Origin: Sulfitobacter sp. DSM 110093
GTDB lineage: Bacteria; Pseudomonadota; Alphaproteobacteria; Rhodobacterales; Rhodobacteraceae
Direction of reading: 5' to 3'
NCBI RefSeq assembly: GCF_022788715.1
Contig: NZ_CP085167.1
Span: 1,733,001 to 1,797,000 of the forward strand
DNA length: 64,000 nt
Shown: one piece after another, positions 45,400 to 54,847 of the stretch
How the letters are laid out: each line of letters opens with the position of its first letter
Numbering within the stretch: position 1 is the stretch's first letter
The notes under the pieces: generated by a model
The model's input: only the letters and a program-made list of their open reading frames with translations
Told to the model about the DNA's origin: nothing
Databases searched by the model: none
Program-made: the position numbers and the translations under genes

Positions 45400-45872
45400 T
45401 GGCGCTGACACATTTCGATGTTGAGGGCGACGCACATATGGTCGATGTGTCGGATAAGGCCGTCACATCACGTGTCGCCAAAGCTGAGAGCTACATCAAG
45501 ATGTCCGCCGAAACCTTTGATATCATTACTGAAGGAAGGGCAAAAAAAGGCGATGTTCTGGCCGTTGCGCGACTTGCCGGGATCATGGCGGCCAAACGGA
45601 CCGCTGACCTAATCCCCCTATGCCATCCGCTGCCGATCACCAAGGTCAGCGTAGAGCTTACTCCCGACGCCAGCCTTCCCGGCGTTCGCATAGTTGCCAC
45701 CGTCAAGACCACCGGCCAAACCGGTGTGGAGATGGAGGCGCTGACAGCGGCTTCTGTCACCGCACTCACTGTCTATGACATGGCGAAAGCCGTAGATAAG
45801 GCAATGGAAATTGGTGGCACACGCGTTGTTTTGAAAGAAGGCGGTAAATCAGGCCGTTACGAGGCGACATGA
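45399..45872 (+). CDS. moaC: Molybdenum cofactor biosynthesis protein MoaC
   Basis: A 157-residue cyclic pyranopterin monophosphate synthase, which works with MoaA on the first step of molybdopterin synthesis. The ATG at 45399 overlaps trpC. Motifs are [40 protein letters not shown] and, at the end, KEGGKSGRY. MoaA is not in the window. Coupled to moeA by a four-base overlap. Confidence 0.97.
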   Translation: MALTHFDVEGDAHMVDVSDKAVTSRVAKAESYIKMSAETFDIITEGRAKKGDVLAVARLAGIMAAKRTADLIPLCHPLPITKVSVELTPDASLPGVRIVATVKTTGQTGVEMEALTAASVTALTVYDMAKAVDKAMEIGGTRVVLKEGGKSGRYEAT

Positions 45873-47041
45873 TCAGTATCGAAGAGGCGCTAGAAGCCGT
45901 TCTGGACCTCGTTGAGCCGCTAGATACCGAAAACGTTGCCCTACGCGCCGCCAATGGGCGTGTTCTGGCGCACCCCGTGACCGCACAACGCAGCCAGCCC
46001 CCTTTCGCCGCATCTTCGATGGACGGTTACGCCCTAAGACGCGCCGAGGTTGAACCCGATGCGATGTTCAAAGTCGTTGGCGAGGCCGCGGCGGGGCATG
46101 GATACGCGGGCACGCTGCGCGCGGGTCAGGCCGTACGCATCTTCACCGGGGCACCTGTCCCAAAAGGTGCTGATTTTGTCGTTATCCAAGAAGATGTAAC
46201 TCGGCGTGGCAACCTTATCACTCTCGGCCACCGGGTTGATACCAAAGATAACATCCGTCCCGCCGGCGGCGATTTCACCATGGGCGAGCAACTGACCGCC
46301 CCGCGTATCCTGCGGCCCGCAGATATTGCTCTGCTCGCCGCCATGAACGTCGCGAATGTGCCGGTAATCCGCAAACCGATCATCGCGATCCTCGCCACTG
46401 GGGACGAGTTGGTGCAACCGGGCGAAGCTCCCGGCCCTGATCAAATCATCGCCTCCAACAGCTACGGCCTTGCCGCCATGTTTGAGGATGCGGGGGCCGA
46501 AGTGCGCATGCTCCCTATTGCACGGGATACCGTGGCCTCGTTAAAGCAAGCACTTGCATTAGCTCGGGATGCGGATCTGATTGTGACCATTGGCGGCGCG
46601 TCTGTCGGTGACCACGACCTAATCGGCCCGGTCGCCGCCGAACTTGGGATGGAGCAAGCCTTTTACAAAGTCGCTATGCGTCCCGGCAAACCTTTGATGG
46701 CGGGACGTATCAACGGCACGGCAATGATTGGCCTCCCTGGAAACCCTGTATCTGCAATGGTTTGCGGCGTAGTCTTCGTGTTACCAATGCTGCGTCGTAT
46801 GTTAGGATTAAATGAGGTCAACGCACCCATCCGGAGCGCACCCCTTGGGCGCGCAATGGATACGAATGGGCCGCGCGCTCACTACATGCGTGCAACCCTT
46901 CGGGACGGTGCGCTTTACCCAGATGAACGACAAGATTCTTCGCTTCTTTCCGTACTTGCGCAGGCGGATGCGTTGATGATCCGCCCGCCTCGCGATCCGG
47001 CGCAAGATATTGGCGAACTGCAGCAGTACATCTTGATTTAG
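45869..47041 (+). CDS. moeA: Molybdopterin molybdotransferase MoeA
   Basis: A 390-residue protein that inserts molybdate into molybdopterin. The first domain has [19 protein letters not shown] and [16 protein letters not shown]. The MoaB/Mog-like domain has [30 protein letters not shown] and [10 protein letters not shown]. It ends the trp/mo operon 73 bases before lexA, which has its own promoter and SOS box. Confidence 0.96.
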   Translation: MISIEEALEAVLDLVEPLDTENVALRAANGRVLAHPVTAQRSQPPFAASSMDGYALRRAEVEPDAMFKVVGEAAAGHGYAGTLRAGQAVRIFTGAPVPKGADFVVIQEDVTRRGNLITLGHRVDTKDNIRPAGGDFTMGEQLTAPRILRPADIALLAAMNVANVPVIRKPIIAILATGDELVQPGEAPGPDQIIASNSYGLAAMFEDAGAEVRMLPIARDTVASLKQALALARDADLIVTIGGASVGDHDLIGPVAAELGMEQAFYKVAMRPGKPLMAGRINGTAMIGLPGNPVSAMVCGVVFVLPMLRRMLGLNEVNAPIRSAPLGRAMDTNGPRAHYMRATLRDGALYPDERQDSSLLSVLAQADALMIRPPRDPAQDIGELQQYILI

Positions 47042-47068
47042 CGCGAACCTAAGGTTGACACAAAACAA

Positions 47069-47083
47069 GAACATCCCTAGAAC
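47069..47083 (-). promoter_or_regulatory. LexA (SOS) box of lexA
   Basis: GAAC-ATCCCTA-GAAC is the reverse complement of GTTC-N7-GTTC, the LexA operator of alphaproteobacteria. It lies 32 bases upstream of the lexA ATG in a position to block its promoter, so lexA is autoregulated. The strand call is nominal because the site is a direct repeat read on the minus strand. Confidence 0.92.
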
Positions 47084-47114
47084 AAACCAATGTAGAATGT
47101 TCAGGGGCCGTGTG

Positions 47115-47810
47115 ATGCTGACCAAAAAACAACTTGATTTGCTGTCTTTTATTCATCAGCGCGTGCAACGTGACGGAGTACCGCCAAGCTTTGATGAAAT
47201 GAAACTGGCTCTCGATCTGCGGTCAAAATCAGGCATCCACCGATTGATCACGGCGTTAGAAGAACGCGGTTTTATTCGCCGACTTGCCCACCGTGCGCGC
47301 GCAATCGAAGTTGTTAAGCTGCCCGAGAGCCTTGGCGGTGCCCCGGGTTTTGCCCCCCGCGTTATTGATGGGGACCGCCCTGACAGCCCACCGCCCGCCG
47401 CTGCACAACCGGTCACGGCGCATCATGCCTTTGACGTACCGGTTATGGGCCGGATTGCTGCTGGTGTTCCGATTGAGGCGATCTCGCAAGTCTCTCACAG
47501 TGTCACTGTGCCGGGCGGTATGATCGCCGGTCAGGCGGAGCATTACGCTCTTGAAGTACGCGGCGACTCGATGATCGAAGCCGGGATTAACGATGGTGAC
47601 GTCGTGGTGATCCGTGAAACCTCTGTCGCCGACAACGGTGATATCGTGGTCGCGTTGGTTGAGGATCAGGAGGCAACGCTAAAACGCTTCCGGAGACAAG
47701 GCTCATCGGTCGCTTTGGAAGCCGCTAATGCCGCTTATGAGACCCGTGTACTGCCCTCTGACAAAGTGAAGGTTCAAGGTCGACTTGTTGGGTTGATCCG
47801 AACCTACTGA
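47115..47810 (+). CDS. lexA: LexA repressor
   Basis: A 231-residue SOS repressor from the ATG at 47115. The winged helix is [20 protein letters not shown]. The autocleavage site is Ala116-Gly117 in [13 protein letters not shown], and the catalytic dyad is Ser152 in [11 protein letters not shown] and Lys190 in EATLKRF. RecA-stimulated self-cleavage releases DNA-damage genes. It has its own GTTC-type box. The stop region overlaps the end of the convergent comEC by seven bases. Confidence 0.97.
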   Translation: MLTKKQLDLLSFIHQRVQRDGVPPSFDEMKLALDLRSKSGIHRLITALEERGFIRRLAHRARAIEVVKLPESLGGAPGFAPRVIDGDRPDSPPPAAAQPVTAHHAFDVPVMGRIAAGVPIEAISQVSHSVTVPGGMIAGQAEHYALEVRGDSMIEAGINDGDVVVIRETSVADNGDIVVALVEDQEATLKRFRRQGSSVALEAANAAYETRVLPSDKVKVQGRLVGLIRTY

Positions 47811-49879
47811 CGCCCTGCCCGTCGCTTTGGCTTGGTGTTCCACATACGCGCTCCGGCGTATTCTCTTGCCGTGGTGATCTGCCAGCCCTCGGGCGTTTTT
47901 CTGAGCGCGAGAGCGCCTGTTACCCGCAATCGGATGGGATCAAAGACCAGGCAACCCCATTGCTGGGCTGCATCCACTTCAGCCGAGGCGATCACGATGT
48001 CACCGGGGTGACAGCCGCTGAATGCTGCAACGGCCCGCTTTCCCGAAAGGTGAATGATGCCCGCATCAATATCTGTCCACCGTTCAGCAGCGACAGTTTG
48101 GTCTACGCCTTCGCCATCGTTTTCCAGCCAATTTCGCGCAATGAACCCTGCGCCTTTTTCTTTGCTTAGCGCTCTACCCTTTGAGGTCATAACCCCTACA
48201 AGCGTGCCGGTATCGGCGACCAGTATGTCAGGTCGCACCACTCCGTGCCAAAGAATGAGGGAAAGCACCATCGCGGGGCATCCCAGCCACCGCAAGCGCC
48301 CTTGCCACAGCAGCAACCATAGAAATCCGAGCGCCAACAACGGCAGCACCCAGCCCCCCGGCCCCGGAACGAAACTACGCGCGCCAGCTAGGCCTGATAC
48401 CGCTTCTGAAACGGCAAGGATCCAGCGCAAGCCAAGGCCCATTGCCCAAAGTGGGAGCCCCTCCACGCCAAAAGGAGCCAACATAGCGGCCAATACGGCT
48501 GCTGGGATCACCAAGACGCCCATGAGCGGAACCGACAGTAGATTGGCGATCAGCCCGTAATGCGAAACCGTGTTGAAATGGGCAGCGGAAATTGGTGCCG
48601 TTGCGAACCCGGCGACTGCCGAAGAAATCACCACCGCCACGATCGGGCGCAAGCGCTGCGGGATCACCGTCCCCTCAAAATCACGCATCCAACCGAAGAC
48701 TGCGACAAGCGCCGTTGTGGCCGCGAATGACATCTGAAACCCCGGCCCCGTGAGGGCTTCGGAGCGCAAAGCCAAGACGATGATCCCCGCCACTGCTACC
48801 GCACGAAGCGAAATGGCACGACGGCCAATCATCAGTGCGCATAAGGCAACCGCGCACATGACATAGGCGCGCTCGGTCGCGACATTGCCGCCGGACAGCG
48901 CAAGGTAACCGGTGGCGGCAATCAGCGCCGCGCCAGCAGCAATGCTGCGGCTGGGCCAGCGGGTCGCCGTGATCGGATGTAGGGCCAGCATCAGACGCAT
49001 CGCGCCAAAGACAACCGCGCTGAGCAGGCCCATATGCAACCCAGAGATTGCCAATAAATGTGCGAGATTACTGCTGCGCAGGTCTTGCAGTGCTTCCTGA
49101 GAGATGGCGCTGCGATCGCCAGTGGTGATGGCAGCCGCGAAACCGCCGACGTCGCCGGGCAGATGCTGTCGCACACGGGCTGAAGCGTTCATGCGAAGGC
49201 GAAACAACACGAGAGCAGGTTCCCCCATGATCGGCGGGGCAATGCCCAAAAGTGGCACCCGCGTGTAGCCGACCGCGCCCAATCCGGCAAACCACGCATG
49301 ACGCTGGAAGTCGAAGCCACCCGGTTCTACCGGGCCGGCGGGGGGCGATAGGTGTGCCGTCGTCATCACCCGCATGCCGGGGGTAGGTTGGATGGAGCCG
49401 GGGGTTTGGGAATGTAATGACACCCGTACCCTCGTCGGGGTCAGTGCGGGCGGCACACGGTCCAGCCGAACCTGATCAAGGGTAACGCGGGGCGCATCAG
49501 ATTGGCTTCGGTCCAAGGCAACGACCCGCCCTTCAACCGCCCCGTAATAGCGCCAGCCGAGCACCGGGGCCGTCATGGAATGTGCGCGAAAGGCAGCAAG
49601 AAGCAGGCCGAGAAGGATCAAAGCCACAGCAATTGCAAAGGGCGAGACACTTTCGGGCAACGCCCGTGCGATCCCCCCCAGCCCTGCAACGGCAAGCGCC
49701 ACTGCCCAAAGGAGCGGCAAAGAAGGCTCCATCGGCAAGGAAAAGAACCACCCAATTCCGATCGCAAGACAGACCGGAACCCAGCCAAATAGATGCCCCC
49801 GCTGATGGCGCATGATGGCGCTAAAGTGGTTCAAAAGGCCCATGCTTGCCCCCGCGGATCGCACTGGGTAGATAGACAT
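47804..49879 (-). CDS. comEC: ComEC/Rec2-type DNA uptake channel protein
   Basis: A 691-residue integral membrane protein from the ATG at 49879 (preceded by TAGGA). The start could also be at 49843 or 49813. The N-terminal soluble domain has [19 protein letters not shown] and the competence core has [20 protein letters not shown], the ComEC signature. Many membrane segments follow. The C-terminal part is shorter than the metallo-hydrolase domain of Bacillus ComEC. DNA uptake is likely but other competence genes are outside the window. Confidence 0.87.
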   Translation of the reverse strand: MSIYPVRSAGASMGLLNHFSAIMRHQRGHLFGWVPVCLAIGIGWFFSLPMEPSLPLLWAVALAVAGLGGIARALPESVSPFAIAVALILLGLLLAAFRAHSMTAPVLGWRYYGAVEGRVVALDRSQSDAPRVTLDQVRLDRVPPALTPTRVRVSLHSQTPGSIQPTPGMRVMTTAHLSPPAGPVEPGGFDFQRHAWFAGLGAVGYTRVPLLGIAPPIMGEPALVLFRLRMNASARVRQHLPGDVGGFAAAITTGDRSAISQEALQDLRSSNLAHLLAISGLHMGLLSAVVFGAMRLMLALHPITATRWPSRSIAAGAALIAATGYLALSGGNVATERAYVMCAVALCALMIGRRAISLRAVAVAGIIVLALRSEALTGPGFQMSFAATTALVAVFGWMRDFEGTVIPQRLRPIVAVVISSAVAGFATAPISAAHFNTVSHYGLIANLLSVPLMGVLVIPAAVLAAMLAPFGVEGLPLWAMGLGLRWILAVSEAVSGLAGARSFVPGPGGWVLPLLALGFLWLLLWQGRLRWLGCPAMVLSLILWHGVVRPDILVADTGTLVGVMTSKGRALSKEKGAGFIARNWLENDGEGVDQTVAAERWTDIDAGIIHLSGKRAVAAFSGCHPGDIVIASAEVDAAQQWGCLVFDPIRLRVTGALALRKTPEGWQITTAREYAGARMWNTKPKRRAGRQ

Positions 49880-49957
49880 CAAATCCTAGGACCGGGGTGG
49901 TTACCAAATGGTAAACACCACCCAAGCGCCATATCTCTGACCGAAAGGCCTACCGTC

Positions 49958-51358
49958 ATGAACGCCCCCGTTGTAACCCGTTTCGCCCCTTCTCCCACCG
50001 GGTTCCTGCACATCGGCGGGGCCCGTACCGCCTTGTTTAACTGGCTCTACGCGCGCGGGCGGGGCGGCAAATTCCTGCTTCGGATCGAAGACACCGACCG
50101 TGCGCGCTCCACCCCCGAAGCGACCGAAGCGATTCTTAAAGGCATGGCATGGCTGGGTTTGGACCACGACGGCGAGATCGTCAGCCAGTTTGAAAATGCA
50201 CCGCGCCACGCCGAAGTGGCGAACGAGCTGCTTGCGGCAGGCAAAGCATTCAAGTGCTTTGCTTCACAAGACGAAATTAACGCCTTCCGCGAAGCAGCCA
50301 AGGCAGAGGGGCGCAGCACGCTTTACCGGTCGCCATGGCGCGACGCCGATCCGGCCAGCCACCCTGACGCGCCCTATGTGATCCGAATCAAGGCACCGCT
50401 GGGAGGTACTACCGTGATCCGCGATCAGGTTCAGGGGGATGTCACCATCCGCAACGACCAGCTCGACGATATGATCCTGCTGCGCTCGGACGGTACACCG
50501 GTTTATATGCTCGCCGTGGTGGTGGACGATCACGATATGGGCGTGACCCACGTGGTGCGCGGTGATGATCACCTCAACAACGCCGCGCGGCAGATGATGA
50601 TCTATGAGGCTATGGGCTGGGACGTGCCGGTTTGGGCGCATATCCCGCTGATCCACGGCGCGGATGGCAAGAAACTGTCGAAACGTCACGGCGCATTGGG
50701 CGCGCAGGAATATCAGGTAATGGGCTTTCCGGCCGCTGGCATGCGCAATTATCTCGCGCGGCTGGGGTGGAGCCATGGGGATGACGAATTCTTTACCGAC
50801 GCACAGGCGCAGGAGTGGTTTGACCTTGACGGTATCCGCAAAAGCCCCGCGCAGTTTGACCTGAAAAAGCTGGAAAACCTTTGCGGGCAGCATATCGCGC
50901 AAGCCGATGATGCCGCGCTGCGGCGCGAAATCGAAGCCTATCTGGAGGCCGCTGGTCTGCCTGCCCTTACGGCACCCCAAGCCGAGGGTTTGGAGCAGGC
51001 GATGTACTGCCTCAAAGATCGCGCGAAGACATTTCCGGAACTACTTGAAAAAGCAACATTTGTTTTGACCGAGCGCCCAATCACCCCTGATGAGAAAGCG
51101 GCAAAAAATCTCGATACGGTATCCCGTGGCATACTGTCGGAATTGACGCCGCAATTGCAAAATGCTAGCTGGAACAAGGAAACGCTGGAGGAGGTACTGA
51201 ACGGTTTTGCTGCCGCGCATGACACCAAATTCGGCAAGCTGGCGGGGCCCCTTCGGGCGGCTTTGGCTGGCAGGGCAGTCACCCCATCGGTTTTTGACAT
51301 GATGTTGGTGCTGGGGCGCGATGAAACCCTTGCCCGACTGACAGACGCCGCGGCCTAA
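49958..51358 (+). CDS. gltX: Glutamate-tRNA ligase
   Basis: A 466-residue class I synthetase starting at 49958, giving the usual length. The HIGH-type motif is [19 protein letters not shown] and the KMSKS-type motif is [15 protein letters not shown]. The central [20 protein letters not shown] segment is also conserved. Alphaproteobacteria often have two GltX proteins; this one looks like a full enzyme. Charges tRNA-Glu, and probably tRNA-Gln too in this group. Divergent from comEC. Confidence 0.96.
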   Translation: MNAPVVTRFAPSPTGFLHIGGARTALFNWLYARGRGGKFLLRIEDTDRARSTPEATEAILKGMAWLGLDHDGEIVSQFENAPRHAEVANELLAAGKAFKCFASQDEINAFREAAKAEGRSTLYRSPWRDADPASHPDAPYVIRIKAPLGGTTVIRDQVQGDVTIRNDQLDDMILLRSDGTPVYMLAVVVDDHDMGVTHVVRGDDHLNNAARQMMIYEAMGWDVPVWAHIPLIHGADGKKLSKRHGALGAQEYQVMGFPAAGMRNYLARLGWSHGDDEFFTDAQAQEWFDLDGIRKSPAQFDLKKLENLCGQHIAQADDAALRREIEAYLEAAGLPALTAPQAEGLEQAMYCLKDRAKTFPELLEKATFVLTERPITPDEKAAKNLDTVSRGILSELTPQLQNASWNKETLEEVLNGFAAAHDTKFGKLAGPLRAALAGRAVTPSVFDMMLVLGRDETLARLTDAAA

Positions 51359-51406
51359 GTTTTGGTTTAACACTTCTTTGGGCGGCTGGTTATAACTGAA
51401 CGGGAC

Positions 51407-51450
51407 AGCCCCATTTGGGGCTAGACCCAGACGGCGGAGCACATCTCCGC
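51407..51450 (+). promoter_or_regulatory. Double hairpin in the gltA leader
   Basis: AGCCCC-attt-GGGGCT (51407-51422) and GCGGAG-cacat-CTCCGC (51434-51450) are two perfect stem-loops between gltX and gltA. The ribosome binding site GGGAAGGGA follows. They could form a regulated 5' leader for citrate synthase or mark the gltX end. Confidence 0.5.
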
Positions 51451-51474
51451 AGCCTACATTCGGGAAGGGATTTA

Positions 51475-52770
51475 ATGACCAATAACAATAAAACTGCAAC
51501 GCTGACGATCGGCGATCAAAGCTACGATCTACCGATTCACAGCCCCACCGACGGCCCCGATGTTGTCGATATTCGCAAGCTCTATGCGCAGGCGGGTGTC
51601 TTTACCTATGACCCGGGGTTCACCTCGACGGCGGCCTGCGACAGCACGATTACTTTCATCGACGGTGACAAAGGCGTGCTGTTGCATCGTGGCTATCCGA
51701 TCGAACAACTGGCGAGCAAATCGCACTACCTCGAAGTATGCTACCTGCTCCTATACGGTGAACTGCCCGGCCCCAAAGCCTTGGAAGAGTTCGAATGCTT
51801 GGTGACCAACCACACCATGCTGCACGAACAGATGATGAATTTCTTCCGTGGTTTCCGCCGCGATGCGCATCCAATGGCCATCATGGTCGGTGTGGTCGGC
51901 GCGATGTCGGCTTTCTATCACGACAGCACCGACATCAACGATGAGCACCAGCGCGAAGTCGCGACGATCCGATTGATCGCCAAGATGCCGACGATTGCGG
52001 CAATGGCCTATAAATACACTATCGGTCAGCCGTTCGTATATCCGCGCAATGATCTGGACTATGCGTCGAACTTCCTGCGCATGTGCTTTGCCGTTCCGGC
52101 AGAAGATCATGAGGTAAACCCGATCCTGAGCCGCGCCATGGACCGGATCTTTACCCTCCACGCGGATCACGAGCAGAACGCCTCGACCTCGACCGTGCGT
52201 TTGGCGTCTTCTTCGGGCGCCAACCCCTTCGCTTGTATCGCTGCTGGCATCGCCTGCCTCTGGGGGCCGGCGCATGGTGGTGCAAACCAAGCCTGCCTCG
52301 AGATGCTGAAAGAAATCGGCACGCCTGATCGCATTCCTGAGTTCATCGCCCGCGCCAAAGACAAGAACGATCCGTTCCGTCTGATGGGCTTTGGTCACCG
52401 CGTTTACAAAAACCATGACCCGCGCGCGACCGTGATGAAGGAAAGCGCCGACGAAGTTCTGGAACTGATGGGGGTCGAGAACAACCCGATCCTTCAGGTC
52501 GCCAAAGAACTGGAAAAAGCCGCGTTGGAAGACCCGTATTTCGCGGAGAAGAAGCTTTTCCCGAACGTCGACTTCTACTCGGGCATCATTCTTGAAGCTA
52601 TGGGCTTCCCCACATCGATGTTCACGCCCATCTTCGCCCTTGCGCGGACTGTTGGTTGGATCTCGCAGTGGAAAGAACAGATCAGCGATCCGCAGCTTAA
52701 AATTGGCCGCCCGCGCCAGCTGTATCTCGGCGAAGATAAACGCGATTACGTCGACATCGAAAACCGCTGA
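51475..52770 (+). CDS. gltA: Citrate synthase (type II)
   Basis: A 431-residue enzyme condensing oxaloacetate with acetyl-CoA. Length and N-terminal beta domain ([20 protein letters not shown]) fit the hexameric bacterial type. Catalytic residues are in [19 protein letters not shown] (His), [17 protein letters not shown] (His/Arg) and [17 protein letters not shown] (Asp). Preceded by a structured leader and followed by a strong terminator, so it is monocistronic. Confidence 0.97.
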   Translation: MTNNNKTATLTIGDQSYDLPIHSPTDGPDVVDIRKLYAQAGVFTYDPGFTSTAACDSTITFIDGDKGVLLHRGYPIEQLASKSHYLEVCYLLLYGELPGPKALEEFECLVTNHTMLHEQMMNFFRGFRRDAHPMAIMVGVVGAMSAFYHDSTDINDEHQREVATIRLIAKMPTIAAMAYKYTIGQPFVYPRNDLDYASNFLRMCFAVPAEDHEVNPILSRAMDRIFTLHADHEQNASTSTVRLASSSGANPFACIAAGIACLWGPAHGGANQACLEMLKEIGTPDRIPEFIARAKDKNDPFRLMGFGHRVYKNHDPRATVMKESADEVLELMGVENNPILQVAKELEKAALEDPYFAEKKLFPNVDFYSGIILEAMGFPTSMFTPIFALARTVGWISQWKEQISDPQLKIGRPRQLYLGEDKRDYVDIENR

Positions 52771-52795
52771 ACTGCACATTTCAAGACTTAGCAGA

Positions 52796-52818
52796 CGCCC
52801 CGGACCTCCGGGGCGTTT
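52796..52818 (+). terminator. Rho-independent terminator of gltA
   Basis: CGCCCCGG-acct-CCGGGGCG is an 8-bp perfect stem followed by TTTCGCATTT, 25 bases past the gltA stop. Confidence 0.85.
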
Positions 52819-53250
52819 CGCATTTAGAGCTGCTTTTCAATATATCGCAGGACCCGGCGTTGTTGACCTTGGGGCAACAATCACAGCCCAGTCTTCTACG
52901 CTGATAGGGCTTTTCCGAATCGGCCCGTTCCGGGTGTTTTTGTGGTCAGTGGGCAATGTGTCTGAAAATCAGTTAATGTTTCCAAGCGCTTTGCCAGTTT
53001 CGAAACACCGGGGCGATAAATACGGCCAAATTGCGGCACTGTTTCTCGCCGCGTGACAATAGCCCCCAAGTGCTTGACGAGATTTCCACATCAAAGTTAG
53101 CTTGAAACCAAGACGTCTTTTCGGGGTGGGAAAGGCGTGATGGCGTCGGTGCCTCGGACAGTCTAGGCACCCGCATCTCGGCGTGATCCCACTCGGAATT
53201 ATTGAAAGTTTATGGCTGCTTTACAGCACGCCGTGACGAAGGAACGCGCG
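52819..53250 (+). other. Intergenic region gltA to 53251 with hairpins
   Basis: No gene is seen. TTGTTG/CAACAA (52860-52880), CCCG-ttc-CGGG followed by TG and TTTTT (52924-52941) and GGTGCCT/AGGCACC (53148-53171) are possible hairpins. The middle one resembles a weak terminator, so a small RNA ending near 52941 is possible but not shown. Confidence 0.35.
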
Positions 53251-53550
53251 ATGACCGCATCAGATCGGACCAAAGGCCTTCGCTGGGACTGCGCCACCGG
53301 GCTTACGCCGACAAAGGCCGGTGATGTACCCGGCCCGCAAGGCGCGCTGGTGCCCGACACGCTGCATGACTGTGATCAGATCGCGGTGGTCTATGACAAA
53401 GGTCAGACCCCGCCACAGATCACCATAGCGCGGGTCTCGAACTCGGTTCATACGGTGCTTGCGGATGGGGTCGCCGTGGCGGTGGTGGCGCGGGCCAGTG
53501 GCCCGGCGCCCTCGGCTGATGATGTCCTTTTGGTCGAACGTTCGCGCTAG
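53251..53550 (+). CDS. Hypothetical protein, 99 residues
   Basis: Translation from the ATG at 53251 (MTASDRTKGLRWDCATGLTP), since 53212 to 53250 adds only a weak N-terminus. It has a Pro/Gly-rich first half and a Val-rich second half (SVHTVLADGVAVAVVARASG). No signal peptide or known domain was seen. GC-rich codon use agrees with its neighbours, so it is probably real. The convergent hydratase gene ends 4 bases away. No function is assigned. Confidence 0.55.
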   Translation: MTASDRTKGLRWDCATGLTPTKAGDVPGPQGALVPDTLHDCDQIAVVYDKGQTPPQITIARVSNSVHTVLADGVAVAVVARASGPAPSADDVLLVERSR

Positions 53551-53553
53551 CCG

Positions 53554-54327
53554 TTACCGACCCTCAAACTTTGGGCTGCGTTTCTGGGTAAAGGCCGCGA
53601 CACCTTCAGCGAAATCATGCGATTTACCACAACGACCCTGGGCTTCGGCCTCTAACGACAGCTGATCTTCCAAGCCATTGTCCCAAGAAGCGCGGATCGC
53701 TTTTTTCGCCTCGGCATAGGCTGCTGTTGGCCCGGCGGCCAATTGAGCTGCCTTGCCACGCCAATGGGCATCAAATTCCGCATCCGGCACCGCCTGCCAA
53801 ATCATACCCCAATCATCGGCCTGCTGCGCGGTGATCTTATCGGCAAAAAGCGCTGCCCCCATGGCTTTGGCCATGCCCATCTGCCGTGGCAGCGCATAGG
53901 TGCCGCCCGCGTCAGGAATCAGGCCAATACGGGTAAATGCCTGCATGAAATAAGCGCTCTCACTGGCGAATACGACGTCTGCCGCCAGCGCGATATTCGC
54001 GCCTGCCCCTGCGGCTGGGCCATTCACAGCGGCGATCGTCGGCACGGGGCAATCAATGATGGCCCGCAGCAGAGGCGCATATTCTTCGCGCAGAGTTTTC
54101 TCTAGGTCAGCCACGCCGCCTGCCCGATCTGCCAGATCCTGCCCAGAACAAAAGGCCCGCCCGGCTCCTGTAAGGACCACCACGCGCCTTTCACGCCCAC
54201 CCTTGGTCACCGCATGGGTCAACTCAGCCCGCATCTGCGTTGTCAGCGCGTTCATCTTGTCAGCACGGTTCAGCGTGATCAGCGCAACACCATCGGTCAG
54301 CGCATAGGTGATCGTTTCATAGTCCAT
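53554..54327 (-). CDS. paaG: Enoyl-CoA hydratase/isomerase, PaaG-like
   Basis: A 257-residue crotonase-fold protein, starting at 54327 (MDYETITYALTDGVALITLN). The oxyanion-hole segments are GRAFCSGQDLADRAGG and NGPAAGAGANIALAADVVFA. FTRIGLIPDAGGTYALPRQM followed by ITAQQADDWGMIW is typical of PaaG, the isomerase of ring-epoxidised phenylacetyl-CoA. No other paa genes are in the window, so a general enoyl-CoA hydratase role remains possible. Confidence 0.8.
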   Translation of the reverse strand: MDYETITYALTDGVALITLNRADKMNALTTQMRAELTHAVTKGGRERRVVVLTGAGRAFCSGQDLADRAGGVADLEKTLREEYAPLLRAIIDCPVPTIAAVNGPAAGAGANIALAADVVFASESAYFMQAFTRIGLIPDAGGTYALPRQMGMAKAMGAALFADKITAQQADDWGMIWQAVPDAEFDAHWRGKAAQLAAGPTAAYAEAKKAIRASWDNGLEDQLSLEAEAQGRCGKSHDFAEGVAAFTQKRSPKFEGR

Positions 54328-54394
54328 CTTGATATCCTCAATTGCTTGACCGCAGCATATCAAAGGAAGGTCCTACTGCCAGTGCAACCGGGCG

Positions 54395-54847
54395 TCAGCC
54401 GTCGAGAATGTCGCGCAGGCGGGCTTCTTCTTCAGGTGAAAGTGGCGCTTCGGTCGCGGTTTTGCCGCGCGCACGACCGCGCAGATAGACGGCTCCCAGT
54501 CCCCCGGCCAGCAAGAGCATCAGCGGCCCTGCCCCCCAAAGCAGCCAATTCGCTCCGGTGGCGCGGGGGCTCAAAAGTACATATTCGCCATAGCGGGAAA
54601 CGATGAAATTAACGGCCTCTTCGTTGCTGTCACCCACAACCAGCCGTTCCCGCAGAAGAATGCGCAGGTCGCGGGCAAGGCTTGCGTTGCTTTCATCAAT
54701 GCTCTCGTTTCGACAGACTAGGCATCTCAGCCCTTGGCTCAACTCCCGCGCGCGGGCTTCTAGGGCGGGATCGTCCAACACCTCGTCGGGCTGTACCGCC
54801 CAAAGCGGGCTTGCCAACAGGGTCAGGATCAACAGCAAACGCTTCAT
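54395..54847 (-). CDS. ccmH: Cytochrome c-type biogenesis protein CcmH
   Basis: A 150-residue protein with a signal peptide (MKRLLLILTLLASPLWA) and the CXXC thiol motif at Cys42 and Cys45 in QGLRCLVCRNESIDESNA. A membrane segment lies near residue 107-125. CcmH reduces apocytochrome c thiols or holds them for heme attachment by CcmF. The ATG overlaps the ccmF stop by four bases. Confidence 0.93.
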   Translation of the reverse strand: MKRLLLILTLLASPLWAVQPDEVLDDPALEARARELSQGLRCLVCRNESIDESNASLARDLRILLRERLVVGDSNEEAVNFIVSRYGEYVLLSPRATGANWLLWGAGPLMLLLAGGLGAVYLRGRARGKTATEAPLSPEEEARLRDILDG

